The notes below the pieces were generated by a model that made no database searches, had not been told where the DNA came from, and worked only from the letters and a program-made list of their open reading frames with translations. Below are positions 11,640-21,699 of a stretch of 64,000 nucleotides of DNA, one piece after another. Each line of letters begins with the position of its first letter. Position 1 is the stretch's first letter. The position numbers and the translations under genes were made by a program. The DNA lies in the NCBI GenBank assembly GCA_964059195.1, contig CAXKWD010000011.1, positions 16,479,478 through 16,543,477 of the forward strand, given 5' to 3'. This DNA comes from Ectobius pallidus (Eukaryota; Arthropoda; Insecta; Blattodea; Ectobiidae).

Positions 11640-11822
11640 TTATACATACAAAGTAGTCTGGAAAATACACTGGAAATTAAACATGTAGAAATTAAAGGTC
11701 ACAGATTAAACCTGCTCGAATCTTTAGAAATCTACAAGCATAAACTCAACATTCTAAACGAAGATATTATTAATGATAACCCACTGTTTGAAATTACTTC
11801 TGAACACACCCAGCCTCCATAG
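11640..11822 (+). pseudogene. C-terminal end of a Penelope GIY-YIG endonuclease
   Basis: The frame open from 11616 (its first codons lie in the left arm) reads EIKGHRLNLLESLEIYKHK, then ILNEDI, ending TQPP and a TAG stop. The 'GHxLNLLExLEIYKxxx...LNE' pattern is, from knowledge of the family, the segment just after the GIY-YIG catalytic core in arthropod Penelope-like elements, where the domain supplies the nick that primes reverse transcription. The GIY and YIG motifs, the catalytic Arg and Glu region and the whole reverse transcriptase lie upstream and are absent, so this is a dead fragment. It is followed after about 160 bp by the hammerhead motif in the same orientation. Confidence 0.7.
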
Positions 11823-11981
11823 TTAGACCTCTACTTCCTGTTAAAGAACAGTACACTGACTATTCACAAAGAAGATAGTTTTCCACACACAGGTCAGTAA
11901 GTTATGGTTTTTCATTTTCTTTAATAAAGTAATTTCATAAGCCATATGCTTCCTCTTGCATTATTATTTTAACATTTATCA

Positions 11982-12028
11982 GGAACTGAAGATGGCATAA
12001 GAATCTGCTATGCCGAAATGCATTTTCC
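11982..12028 (+). ncRNA. hammerhead ribozyme motif, Penelope type
   Basis: All parts are present. Stem I is GGAA (11982-11985) with TTCC (12025-12028). The core is CTGAAGA (11986-11992). After one T, stem II is GGCATA with TATGCC (12009-12014), six perfect pairs. GAA follows (12015-12017), then the palindrome ATGCAT (12018-12023) as stem III, and T12024 as the cleavage-site base after the required T. A palindromic stem III cannot close stably within one molecule but can pair between two copies, the dimer form known for Penelope hammerheads. Self-cleavage is inferred. Confidence 0.8.
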
Positions 12029-12057
12029 AAGACTACTTTGAATGCATAACGCTCTCT

Positions 12058-12375
12058 GAACTACATTGAACATCTGTGAAATTCACAAAAGTGTTTTAAT
12101 TAGTGCATAATATAATTTTAACACATACACAATACAACTGCTACATAGTGACTTCCCATAAATAACAATTTTGCAACTGTTGTTATTGTAATCGTTTTAT
12201 ATATTACGGCTGTTGACCTTCTACATACAACTATTGGGAAGTAGTGCTGCATGGTGATTTTATATACTACGACTAGTACGCAGTGTTATTTAACTTCAGA
12301 GTATCCCAAATGGCTTATGCATTTCATTTATAAGTAAAATTGAGGGTATAAGGTGAATATATTTGTCAGCTTATT
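12058..12375 (-). repeat. right inverted arm of the Penelope-like element
   Basis: Reverse complement of 11306-11631. It begins 26 bp after the end of the hammerhead. Confidence 0.9.
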
Positions 12376-13900
12376 ATAATTGACCCTCAAAGGTAAAAAC
12401 AATGAAATTCATCAATTCACTGAAATAGTTTCTCTTTCGACTCGTCTTTTCTCGTTTATGCGATCCTACTTTTCAGAGAGTGAAGTCAAGAAGAAAATAT
12501 ACTTCTTAGTTAATTATACTGAGGTATTAAATACCAGCCCATCTCCCACAAGCGACCAAAACTGTATGAAACTCTGAAGAAACAATCTTTAATTTATATG
12601 GAATTTGCTCTACCACATTTATTGAAATATATTATGGGTAACGGTTTTAAATTTGGATTTGTGCAGATTCAGACTACTTACATTGTTTAGCAACTTTTCT
12701 AAATCACAGTTTTTAAGCTGTTTACTTCATGGTGCTTGAGGGAAACACAACAATGTATTATCATTAACTAAAATGATAGATTGCAAATATTTTTATTCTT
12801 TAAGAAGTTTTCGTTGTTTGAAATACAGAATATTACTTTGCGGTAGATCTCATGTAAACATTTAAGCTATATAGGCCTACGCAAAATTGGATGGAGTTGT
12901 GAAGCCACATAATAGTTTTTAATTTAGAAAGAAACTTTAATAGTGCTACTATCTGATCGACAGTTTCTGTAATAAGTCGAACAAGGTGCCAGCTCATCAA
13001 AATGAGCAGAAAACTAAAATATCGAATATTTTGTACGGGAAAAGTTCTATATTTCTTGAACAAACAAAAGGGCGTATTAGCTGAACGCTCCAATGCAATA
13101 AATATTTTTTTCATGTGAATATTATAGTTAAGTGCATGAACCAGAAACAAAAATGTTAGGTTTTGGAAAATCGTATACATGACCACCGTCTGTATAAAGT
13201 ATGTTTTCATCGCATCATGAACATAATATTTACTTTCTAAAATGTGTTCTGTTGTAGTTGCTTTACCCTTAACTTTTTAGTTCGTTAGAGTCACTACATG
13301 ATTTTGTTTCTATTCATATAGGCCTAAACGTTCTTCTTACTAAGCTTTTCCGTAATTCATAACCCTTATACAACTATTCCAACTGTCCTACTAGGAGTTA
13401 TTCCAATGGCTGGCTGTAAGCCATAAAAGGCAATGAAATCCTTTAATAGACGAATTAAGGGACTGTTCGAACACATGCAGTTAAATTGAATATGGAAATG
13501 AAATAGCTTATTAAGACTGCCGTGATACGAAGAAACGTAATGCTGTCTCAAATACTTCTTTCCATTTTAAGCTTTATAGGTCATTAAAAGATTTTAATGT
13601 TTAATTGAAATTTTCATTGTACAGAAGATGACTTGACAGTTGTGTTCTAAACTAAGATATAGGGAAAAGAAGCTTTTCAAAATGGATTCCTGCTAAACTT
13701 ACTTCAGCAGAACAGATGAGGGTTTAATCTATAGGGCTACTTTCCAGGTTTTTCATCATTATGTACCTAACCTACTGAAAGAAATCATTAGTTAGCCTAA
13801 ATGTTTTAACTTACAAAGTTATATGCAATAGGTACTTGGATTATTATATAGCGACTTATTACTTATTTACAGTATAAGTTAAAGATAATAAATACGGGTC
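12376..13900. other. 1.5 kb, nothing recognised
   Basis: AT-rich. Open frames at 12380-12577 (+), 12833-13210 (-) and 13366-13551 (-) show no domain or motif and are not called. Confidence 0.4.
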
Positions 13901-13904
13901 TACA

Positions 13905-14530
13905 AACTTACAAACTACTGTACTTCACACTAAAATTCCTCCTTACTTGGCCTATCGTTTTCACTACCTATCAGATTATCATGATCTCGGAACAAGATCC
14001 CATCAGAACACTACCTTATCTATTCCCCCACACAATACTGTATTTTATTCTTCATCCTTCACTATCGGGACAGCTCGTCTGTGGAATTCCTTACCTGAGA
14101 ATATAAAAGGCTGCCGAACACTCAGAACGTTCAAGATGAAGTTAGTTGACCACCAACCATTAACATTTATATTATATACTACTTCCATGTTAAACTTGTT
14201 GCTTTTGTATTAGTTTCATTTATTTTTTATTTTATTTTTCTTCTTTTTCTACCTATTATTATTATTTTTCTCACTAATTTGTTCTACTTACAATGTTGAA
14301 TTTCCATTATTAGGCTATAGTTTGATATAGTCTTAATTGTAGTTTTCACCAACATAATTTACATCTACCTAGGTATATAATATAATCATGTTTCTCTTTT
14401 TATTATTATTATTTTTTATTCTAAATTAGATTATTTGGTAAGGTTTGAATGTATCCACCTCTGGTTAGTGGAAGAGAAGGCCTTAAGGCCTTATCTACAA
14501 TAGAGGGAAATATAAATAAATAAATAAATC
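13905..14530 (+). mobile_element. LINE 3' fragment (Jockey/CR1/L2-type ORF2 end)
   Basis: The frame from about 13920 to the TAG at 14213 reads IPPYLAYRF, then LGTRSHQNTTLSIPPHN and ARLWNSLPENIKGCRTLRTF. The 'R...xARLWNSLPxxIK' pattern is the usual extreme C-terminus of ORF2 in Jockey/CR1/L2-type LINEs. A 3' UTR follows, ending in an ataaataaataaat tail (to about 14530). Everything upstream, including the reverse transcriptase, is missing, as expected of a 5'-truncated copy. Clade cannot be fixed from this segment. Confidence 0.7.
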
Positions 14531-14532
14531 TA

Positions 14533-14592
14533 CTTGAACCTCCTGGAGCCCTAAAAGCCTCTTTGGCCTGTACAGGGATCACTTTGTATAGT
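14533..14592 (+). repeat. SINE family A, 3' end fragment
   Basis: 'gaacctcctggagccctaaa' and 'ggcctgtacagggatcactt' match the 3' end of the copy at 45222-45529. It lies immediately after the LINE tail. Confidence 0.7.
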
Positions 14593-14639
14593 AAAAAATA
14601 ATAACAAAGGTAACAATAATAGAAAATGATCCATATTCC

Positions 14640-14712
14640 CCAGTCACTAGAAAATTCTGCGCATGTTCAAAGGTTATGAGTTCGAACCCTGTCTAATGAA
14701 AGGAATCATGTA
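14640..14712 (+). repeat. possible tRNA-like SINE head
   Basis: A B-box-like tgagttcgaaccctg lies at 14679-14693. The A box is not clear and no body could be matched. Confidence 0.3.
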
Positions 14713-15180
14713 AGCATTTGTTTTATCGTCTCCCCCGCCTGATCCATACTGGTACTAAGGTGGTTAATTATGGGGGGTCGCGATGTTGCACGCTACTCCA
14801 GAGCCACCCAGTGCCAGCAACTTGAACCTGCGACTCTTTATTGTTATCTGCCTGTCACAGAATACTGGAATGCAGTTAATTCAAATAACATATTCCGTGA
14901 CCCATTCAGCCTACCTATGCAGTAGCTACATGTCATACAGCAAGGGGAACCTCGAAATTCTCCGCTAGGAAAATATATTATTATATGTTGGTGTATGTAA
15001 TAATAATACAAATATTATCAAAAGTGATAATAATAAAAATAAACTGAGTTATATGGTCAGTAAATTTCTCTGCTTTTCTAATTTGTGCGTAGGATATACT
15101 CAAGAACTGATGAAACGGAATATACATCTCAGTTCTTTTCTTATTATTCCAGATAACGTTCTATCGTTTTCTACGAATCA
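14713..15180. other. unassigned stretch
   Basis: No supported gene; the frame 14783-14968 (+) has no recognisable domain. Confidence 0.35.
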
Positions 15181-15184
15181 TTAA

Positions 15185-16690
15185 TTCTATTTAATTATTA
15201 TTATTTATTTATTATCCAAGTTTTAACCTTATTTTACCCGAAGGTATATTAAGGTTATGGTTATTAACAATCACTTAACATATCTAAATATTAAAATAAT
15301 ATAAGTACAAAAGTATTGAGTAATGAGATGGCTAACAATTTAACATGATATGACTAACACTATTTGGTTAAAGTTTAGTTTTAACAAATATATAAATTAG
15401 AAATAGTGTATGAAATGGTTAACAACATACGCTAATAGTTAACTTAGTTGCTGATACAGTATCTGATATACATTTCTAACTATAGAACTTAACTACTGGT
15501 ACAATTTTATCTTTGGAAATAATGTATTTAAAAATGATATAAAGTATTTATATGATTTACGGTTTACTAAAACATCTGTGAGTGGCTTAGAAAGTGTGCA
15601 GTCCACAGATTCCAACAACAATCTAAGTTCGTATCTCTCACTATAAAATAGTGGACAGTCGAATAGTATATGTGTGACATTTTGGGTATCTTCTCCACAG
15701 ATGCATTCCGGGCTAGGTTTAAGATGGAATCTATGTAGATATTCTGTAAAACCACCATGTCCAGTCAAAAACTGAGTCAAAACAAAATTGGGTGTCAGCA
15801 ATTTGCACTTCAACCTATCAAAAACCGTAGGAAAATACAGTTATTTTGTCAGAACACCTTTATCGTTGTTCCGCCATTGTTCTTTCCATTTCTGAATGAT
15901 ATCATCTTTCATAATTAATTTAACATGTGAGACAGGGCATAAATTATAACAGTGTGGAAGGTATGAATTTGCAGCTAGCTTTGCCAATTCGTCTGCTCTC
16001 TCGTTTCCTTCAATACCAATGTGACCTTTGACCCATGAAAAACAAACATGAGCAGTACAGTTTAGGATTAGATTTCTTATTTTTGAAGCTATGGGATTGT
16101 AATTATATTTATTATTGATAGCAAACAATGCGGACTGTGAGTCACTATGAATACACGCACTGTGATTGTTGCTATCGCACCACTTCACTGCTTCTTTTAT
16201 TGCGATCAGCTCTGCCTGGAAAACTGAGCATTCTGGAGCAAGTTTATATAACTTACCTTGAAGATAATTCTGTATGTTCCTTGTAGACCACAAAGGCACA
16301 TCCTACTTTGGCTGTTCTATCTGGTTGTTCCTCTAGTCGTGACCCATCGGTATAGATGGAATAGTGGTGGAATTTTACAGTACATATTTCATTAAAGTTA
16401 GGTATGTGAAGAGATGGATGTCCTGCACTAAGAGGATGCATCGGAACTTCTAATTGCAAATGTGAGATATATTGAGGAGATTTCCGTCCTTGCTTCATAT
16501 TACTTAAACTTGCCTTGTATAAACCAGTGAGAAATAGTAGTTCGATGCCAGCTATGATTTGTGAAGCTGCAGTAGATGTAGTACGGTATCCACGTATAAT
16601 CCTTAACAGGTATCCACGTTGAATTTGTGAAAGCTTCTCCTGTGCCCATCGCTTATGTAATGTATCTTCAAGTACTGCTGCACACTAGAT
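15185..16690 (-). mobile_element. LINE with RNase H, 5'-truncated (I/R1-type group)
   Basis: Minus-strand element starting inside the reverse transcriptase thumb region and ending in an A/T-rich tail near 15190. It carries an RNase H domain followed by a zinc-knuckle-like segment, the arrangement of RNase-H-bearing LINE clades. Coding detail is in the pseudogene entry. Confidence 0.8.
15493..16684 (-). pseudogene. LINE ORF2 C-terminus: RT thumb, RNase H, Cys/His motif
   Basis: Read on the minus strand: QIQRGYLLRIIRGYRTTST (thumb), then RNase H with IYTDGSRLEEQ (first Asp), AELIAIKEAV (Glu), IHSDSQSALFA (second Asp) and VKGHIGIEGNERADELAK (last Asp), so all four catalytic acids are present. 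A Cys-x-Cys...His...Cys segment (ECICGEDTQNVTHILFDCPL) follows and the frame ends at a TAG near 15493. RNase H would remove the RNA strand during target-primed cDNA synthesis. The frame is broken by a one-base shift near 16255, between YKEHTELSS and YKLAPECS, and by a TAA at 15841-15843. The upstream end at about 16685 is a 5' truncation; endonuclease and the RT catalytic motif are absent. Confidence 0.85.
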
Positions 16691-17020
16691 TTTACTATTA
16701 ATAATCTAATACGGTTTTAAATTAGGCCTATATAATAAGCTAAGGTTGGTCCCTATTCCTGATCGGTTTATCTATTGAATATCTTTTAAGTGCACTCCAA
16801 TAAATATTATTGTTATATTTGCTAGTATTCACTTTTGATTGGTGAAAGAGAAGGATATCGATCATACACTAAACGATATATATTTAAATAAAACATTGCT
16901 CTAATGGAGGAGGCTTGTGAAATTCATTTTTTAAACAACTTATTTAGAAGATAAAGGCTTTGAATGTTGTACATAATTTCCTATTCTTATTATGGACATA
17001 GAAGTCATTATACATTTTCT
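16691..17020. other. AT-rich stretch, nothing recognised
   Basis: No gene or repeat boundary supported. Confidence 0.4.
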
Positions 17021-17025
17021 AGAAA

Positions 17026-17479
17026 CTACACCATTTCAACCTCAATTTCCGAAAAAGTAATTTCAATTTCGGAAAAAGTAATTTCAAATTCGGAAAAGGT
17101 AATTTCAATTTCGGAAAAAGTCATCTCAATTTCGGAAAAAGTAACTTCAATTTCGGAAATACGAGGGCTATTTTTTAAAACATTCGATGGGGCATAAAAT
17201 GAAAACCACAGTGAAAATCAAAACTGTTTTATTTGGAACTCTTAGGTACACCTTCTAGCTACTTCTCTACTTAATCTCGCTCCGATTGAGTCATTTGTCC
17301 TAGCGTGGTACCAACTTTACTATACCCTCTTCATAGCCCTCGTATTTCCGAAATTGAAGTTACTTTTTCCGAAATTGAAATTACCTTTTCCGAAATTCAA
17401 ATTACTTTTTCCGAAATTGGAATTACTTTTTCCGAAATTGAAATTACATTTTCCGAAATTGAGGTTGAAAAGGTGTAGA
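17026..17479. repeat. palindrome of 18-bp tandem repeats
   Basis: The left arm (17026-17161) has about six copies of an 18-bp unit (tcaatttcggaaaaagta); the right arm (17343-17479) is its reverse complement with the same unit count. The outer edges also mirror (ctacacc at about 17027, ggtgtag at about 17472). The arms are separated only by a 181-bp element. The frame 16964-17197 translates the array as a Ser/Glu/Lys/Val repeat and is not a gene. Confidence 0.9.
17162..17342. mobile_element. 181-bp TA-flanked TIR element at the palindrome centre
   Basis: Inverted ends cgagggctat (17162-17171) and atagccctcg (17333-17342) are each flanked by TA (17160-17161 and 17343-17344). Removing the element and one TA leaves a perfect palindrome centred on TA. 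TA duplication and short TIRs suggest a Tc1/mariner-type deletion derivative. No transposase is encoded. Confidence 0.7.
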
Positions 17480-17614
17480 CTTTTAAAAAATCAAAATACA
17501 TTTAAATAATATTTGTGCAATGTATTTAATTATGTATGTATAACAAAGCAGAAAAGTGGTGTAAACTCAGTTTGAAATTTAAACCAAAAGATTAATCTTT
17601 GTATTGGTTCTTTC

Positions 17615-17775
17615 GTTTATAAAATAAATGCATATACTGTAATATAATTAAAAGCTATTTACTATATTAACAAAAAGCAATTAGTTTTGATAACTGTGTT
17701 TATAAAATAAATGCATATAATATAATTAAAAGCTATTTACTATATTAACAAAAAGCAATTAGTTTTGATAACTGA
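17615..17775 (+). repeat. recent tandem duplication, unit about 80 bp
   Basis: Copy 1 (17615-17697) and copy 2 (17698-17775) are identical apart from a 5-bp ctgta present only in copy 1. The unit begins gtttataaaataaatgcata and ends ttagttttgataactg. Confidence 0.9.
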
Positions 17776-18237
17776 GTGTTGACAATAATTTATTGCACGC
17801 TATTTAAAAATGTCATGCTCGTAACATCAAAATATTGTAGGAGTAGATCCATTTATAATAGGAGAGATTGCCCCAGTGCCGGACACTTAAGCTTTTTGCG
17901 CGTTTTCTGGATAACCTGTTAATCAATTGAAATAAAATAAAAACCCGAGTATCAAGGGCAGTATTAGTGTTAATATACAACAATTAGAATTTCTACATAT
18001 CTTACCTTAGTGGATATATTTTTTTTAGATTTATATATTCAATAAAACGATGCCATCCGCAAAACTGTTCCCAGTACCGAATATTATTTTAAATACAGAA
18101 ATAGAGTAAAAACATTAGACGGAAGTAAAGATTAAATAAAAATCATATAACCACAGTATTGGCTCTTATTTGAAGATAGTTATTGTCTCTGTTTACGATG
18201 CATACATACAAAGACTGTTATATTTTTACGGGAAATG
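17776..18237. other. AT-rich stretch
   Basis: Nothing recognised. Confidence 0.4.
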
Positions 18238-19024
18238 GTAATCTGCGCCACTTCTACCTTTTCCCCCAACCTACACGATGTAAACTGCGTCACTGACATA
18301 CGTAAACTGTGCCACCGACATATGTAAACTGCGCCACCGACATTTAAATGGCGTCACCGTCATACTAACGCACTAACATTTTTCTTCCCACTTCTTCAGA
18401 CAGGACTAGCTATGAAATTGCATAGGTGTGGTTAAAAATGTTAGGCTTAGTAGCTTTGTCATTTTAAAGAATGTTAAAAACAATACCCTAATTTATTTTG
18501 CATGAACGCTTCGTCACTTATAAAATCGTTAAAAACACCACTTTAATTTTTTTGCATGAGCACTTTGTTCTCATATGACGCCTTCCTAATAAAATCAAAA
18601 GGGATATTTCATTGTTTATATATTGTTCTCTCCACTTGAGTAGACGAGAATACTTGTCATTTATTTTAGCTGTTCTTCTTACAGGTATCCCTTGTTCAAT
18701 ACTTCTCAGTTGTATGTAGGCACTTGTTTGGAACTGGAGAAGTGCATCTAACATAAGTAAGATGTTAGGAGAAGCGTGGTAAAACATAGATTTATATTTT
18801 GCGTGAAATGTTCTACTCCATTAGTCGTTTCTTTGCATTCTGTGAAATGTTCATTCGCCCATACTGAGGGTGGCGCAGTTTACATATCTGTGTGGCTCAG
18901 TTTACATATCTCTGTGGCGCAGTTGACATATCTGTTTGGCGCAGTTTACATATCTGTGTGCCGCAGTTTACATATATCATTTTTATTCTATTTCAAATTC
19001 GGTGTCAACCGTGGCGCAGATTAC
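18238..19024 (-). mobile_element. Mutator-like element with tandem-repeat inverted ends
   Basis: Outer ends gtaatctgcgccac (18238-18251) and gtggcgcagattac (19011-19024) are exact reverse complements. Inside each lies an array of a 22-bp unit in opposite orientation: about three copies at 18279-18363 and five at 18870-18975 (ggcgcagtttacatatctgt). Between the arrays the minus strand has the C-terminal part of a MULE-type transposase (18518-18870). No clean 8-11 bp duplication was found outside the ends, so the exact termini are uncertain. Confidence 0.6.
18518..18870 (-). pseudogene. MULE-type transposase C-terminus, frameshifted
   Basis: On the minus strand one frame gives WANEHFTECKETTNGVEHF and another gives FYHASPNILLMLDALLQFQ, then YIQLRSIEQGIPVRRTAK. 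The run 'TTNGVExF...hASPNIxxxLDxLxxxQxxxYIxLRS' matches what is known of animal MULE/FLYWCH-type transposases near the C-terminus (TTNxxVExxH...HPNIxxFxxxLxxxQ). The two frames meet near 18785, so there is at least one frameshift, and the DDE core and zinc fingers are absent. It lies between the two inverted 22-bp arrays and is presumably a remnant of the source transposon. Confidence 0.6.
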
Positions 19025-19425
19025 ATACACCCATTTTTACTGCCACCAGAGCCAACATGAGCAAGCTCAACACCACACCCATCGTTCTAAAACGACTATA
19101 CTAAATACGATTTTCATTATTCCTTGGTATTCTCGATCCTACCTCTAATTCCAAAGTGAAGTTTTATTTTGGATAGGGTCTACCGTATTTGAAAATGTTC
19201 TAATATGTGATAAAATAAGTATAAATAGTCAAATGGAAGGTATTTAAGCAGCAGAATCATTTTAATATTACGTCATTAATGTTAACTCTATGTTTTGTAA
19301 TCACACTCACTGGGTTCATTTATACGAAGGTACATTATTTTTTATCCAATATGACCAAAATTTCATCTGTTGCCTCCTTAATGCTCTGATAACATTTTCA
19401 GTAACACAGAATCTATCAGCATGGG
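19025..19425. other. unassigned stretch
   Basis: No gene supported. Confidence 0.4.
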
Positions 19426-19427
19426 TG

Positions 19428-19500
19428 GATCGTTCAATTAGGCACAGGCTTTCAGTTCGCAGGTTCGACTCCGGCCCAGGTAAGTTGCATTTTATGCGTG
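19428..19500 (+). repeat. tRNA-like SINE head
   Basis: A strong B box, caggttcgactccggc (19460-19475), sits in a tRNA-like context starting near gtggatcgttcaatt. The A box is weak and the downstream body (to about 19570) was not matched elsewhere in the window. The frames 19290-19571 (+) and 19316-19549 (-) overlap it and are not called. Confidence 0.45.
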
Positions 19501-19574
19501 TTTTATTGCGACAGGCAGTGTATAGATTTATAGGCTTGCAAAAGAACACCCCGGAACAAAATTCCGGCTAGGCT

Positions 19575-20550
19575 GTGTTAGTGACAGCCTAAGTAGCCTT
19601 AAAAATCCGTCTTTAAACAGCATCAGAAAACATGTTATGTTTTAAATTTTGTACTTGCCAACATTTTTTTTAAATTTAGGCTTTATCGATAGAAATATTT
19701 TTATTTGGCTGTCGTTAGTGCCGATGTACCTAGGCCTTAGGCTATACCCCTGGGCTTATTATAGATTTTAAGCCTACATTGTGATTTTAAATAGTACATT
19801 TTCTATATTTATCACTTATATAGCTGTACATTTTTTTTTGTCTTCTTCTTTAAATTGTGAGTACATATTTTTAGAGTTTTCAATTTGGATAAATTAATTT
19901 TGTTGGCTTTTACTGTATTGTTGCGATTAGTTTTTATTGAACAGGGTTTTTCTTTAGTATACGTACAAAAGAAAAGATTAAAGCATAACAGAATTTATAA
20001 TTAGGTGCGAGTTACACACATTATCAGTTATTATGGTTTCGTTTGTTAGTTCTCACTGTGTTGTCTTCCTTCAATAGACATATGAGTGAAATAATTCGTA
20101 GAGCCCGTATTTGTGATCAAAATGCATATTTGTTTTCAGATTCCTAAATATCTTGACAAGCAATTACAACTTTATTTTATAGTGGTTATTTTGCTCATTA
20201 TGAGATAAAAAAAATTGTATCCTTATTTTATGATTCTGAATTAAAATAAGATATTTTACTCAAAACTGTAACTTTAAAAGTAGGCCTACTTATTTCACTC
20301 CGAGACGTTATTATCACCTGTATCCTTTCTTTTGTCGGCTAATAGAATTACTGAAAAATCCGAGTTAATAAACAGCCTACTTGGTCATATCGAAGAAACT
20401 GATATTGAAGAGGAATTAATGGAAGAACTTCGTTGCTTTTCACATGCGCCTGGGACGTCTTGCGACGTTGCAAGAACATTTTCACTTTAAAAATTATTGT
20501 TCTTTACTGACACACGCAATAGCTTCACACAAAAACATCTTGCGGGTAAT
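19575..20550. other. about 1 kb AT-rich, nothing recognised
   Basis: No supported gene or repeat boundary. Confidence 0.4.
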
Positions 20551-20559
20551 CTTCCTTAC

Positions 20560-20784
20560 ACCGAGGCGTAACGAGGGGGGGTTTGGGGGTTTGAACCCCC
20601 CTCCCCATTGATTAAAAAAGGAAAATTGTATAATTTTTTTAAGTCTGCTTATAAATTACTTAATACGAGTATAAAGCGTGGGAAGCTTAAAACTCGTTAT
20701 TGTGCATCTTAATTTTTAAAATTTTCTGGGGGAGGACCCGCGGATGTTATAACCCCCTCATATGGTCGGCCTGGTTACGCCTGT
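20560..20784. mobile_element. hAT-type MITE, copy 1 of the AGGCGTAAC family
   Basis: Homologous along its length to 57331-57578 and bounded by gaggcgtaac and gttacgcctgtg. The flanks ttccttac (20552-20559) and taccttac (20785-20792) agree at 7 of 8 positions. G-runs and C-runs lie just inside the ends. Relative to copy 2 it lacks a segment of about 20 bp (cccgaaaataccccccagac) near the right end. Confidence 0.85.
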
Positions 20785-20926
20785 GTACCTTACATAGCCT
20801 ACTTTAACAGCCGCAAATAAGATAAGATTTCTACGTTAACTAATAATTTAATTTTTTTTCTGCTCCTAGACATTTTCTTACATACTTCGTGTTTATTTGC
20901 TTGCTTATCTTACTGTTCTACCGGGC

Positions 20927-21690
20927 TCTTCTTCTTCTTATTTGGTTTAACAGCCCTTGTGGGCCTTGACCTCCTCTATGGCCTTCCTCCATTTCTGCCT
21001 ATCTTTCACCATCTCCCTCCAGTTTCCTATTCCAAATCTGCTCAGGTCGTTTTGTACGCAGGTTCCCCATCTTGTCCTTGGTCTCCCTCTAGTTCTCTTT
21101 CCTTCTGGCATGTTAATGTATACGTTCTTAACTTTCCTTGTGCTTTCCATGCGCATGATGTGTCCCAGCCACCTCAGCCTTATACATCTTATATAAGTTT
21201 CCAAATTCGAGTCTTTATACAGCTCATACAGTTCATCATTATATCTGCTTCTCCATCCTTCTTCGGTCTTGACTGCACCATAAATCCTTCTTAGTATCTT
21301 TCTCTCGAATACTGCTATTTGATTACATATGTTTTTATTTAAAACCCAGGTTTCTGCTCCATATGCTACAATTGGTCTTATTAGTGTTTGGTATACTTTG
21401 ATTTTTACTTTCCTAGAAATTATTTTGTTTTTAATTATTGGTAATAGAGCAAAATATGCTCTATTAGCAAAACTTATTCTTCTTTGTACTTCATCTTTTA
21501 TGTCATTGTTGGATGTCAGTAAGGCACCTAGGTAAACAAATTCACTCACTATTTCAAATACGTGGTTTCCCATTTTAATTTCCTTTGCTTGCTCGTTTTG
21601 TTTTTTCTTTGTAATTGTCATGAATTTGGACTTCTTAGTATTAATCTTAAATCCTAGTTTGCTGGCTCTAGTAGTCAGTAAATTAAATCT
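20927..21690 (-). pseudogene. RTE-type LINE ORF2 C-terminal fragment
   Basis: The minus-strand frame begins about 21690 (ERFNLLTTRASKLGFKIN) and runs to a TAA near 20945. Recognisable parts are FVYLGALLTSNNDIKDEVQR, YQTLIRPIVAYGAETWVL and IRLRWLGHIMRMESTRKVKN, then PEGKRTRGRPRTRWGTCVQN. These are the post-palm and C-terminal segments typical of RTE-type reverse transcriptases. The catalytic FADD motif and endonuclease lie upstream and are missing. An aataagaagaagaaga tail (20927-20942 on the complement) marks the 3' end. The remaining frame is open, so this is a truncated but little-decayed copy of a family different from the RTE at 22.4-29.4 kb. A start codon at 21621 is fortuitous. Confidence 0.85.
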
Positions 21691-21699
21691 CTCTATAGA

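Larger units (their letters stand above)
11306..12375 (+). mobile_element. Penelope-like retroelement, 5'-truncated, with inverted arms
   Basis: Two arms of about 320 bp (11306-11631 and 12058-12375) are near-perfect reverse complements. Between them lie the C-terminal end of a GIY-YIG endonuclease reading frame (11640-11822) and a complete hammerhead motif (11982-12028). Penelope-like elements characteristically combine a C-terminal GIY-YIG nuclease, LTR-like repeats that may be inverted around truncated copies, and minimal hammerheads. The reverse transcriptase domain and most of the endonuclease are missing. Outer ends contain 'accttataccctca', shared with the structure at 63.1 kb. Confidence 0.8.

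Noticed and set aside
16964..17197. Repetitive protein ISEKVISISEKV
   Set aside because: It is the translation of the 18-bp non-coding array, and the mirrored arm would encode nothing similar.
17030..17480. CRISPR-like array
   Set aside because: Units are contiguous without spacers, AT-rich and mirrored; the genome is eukaryotic.
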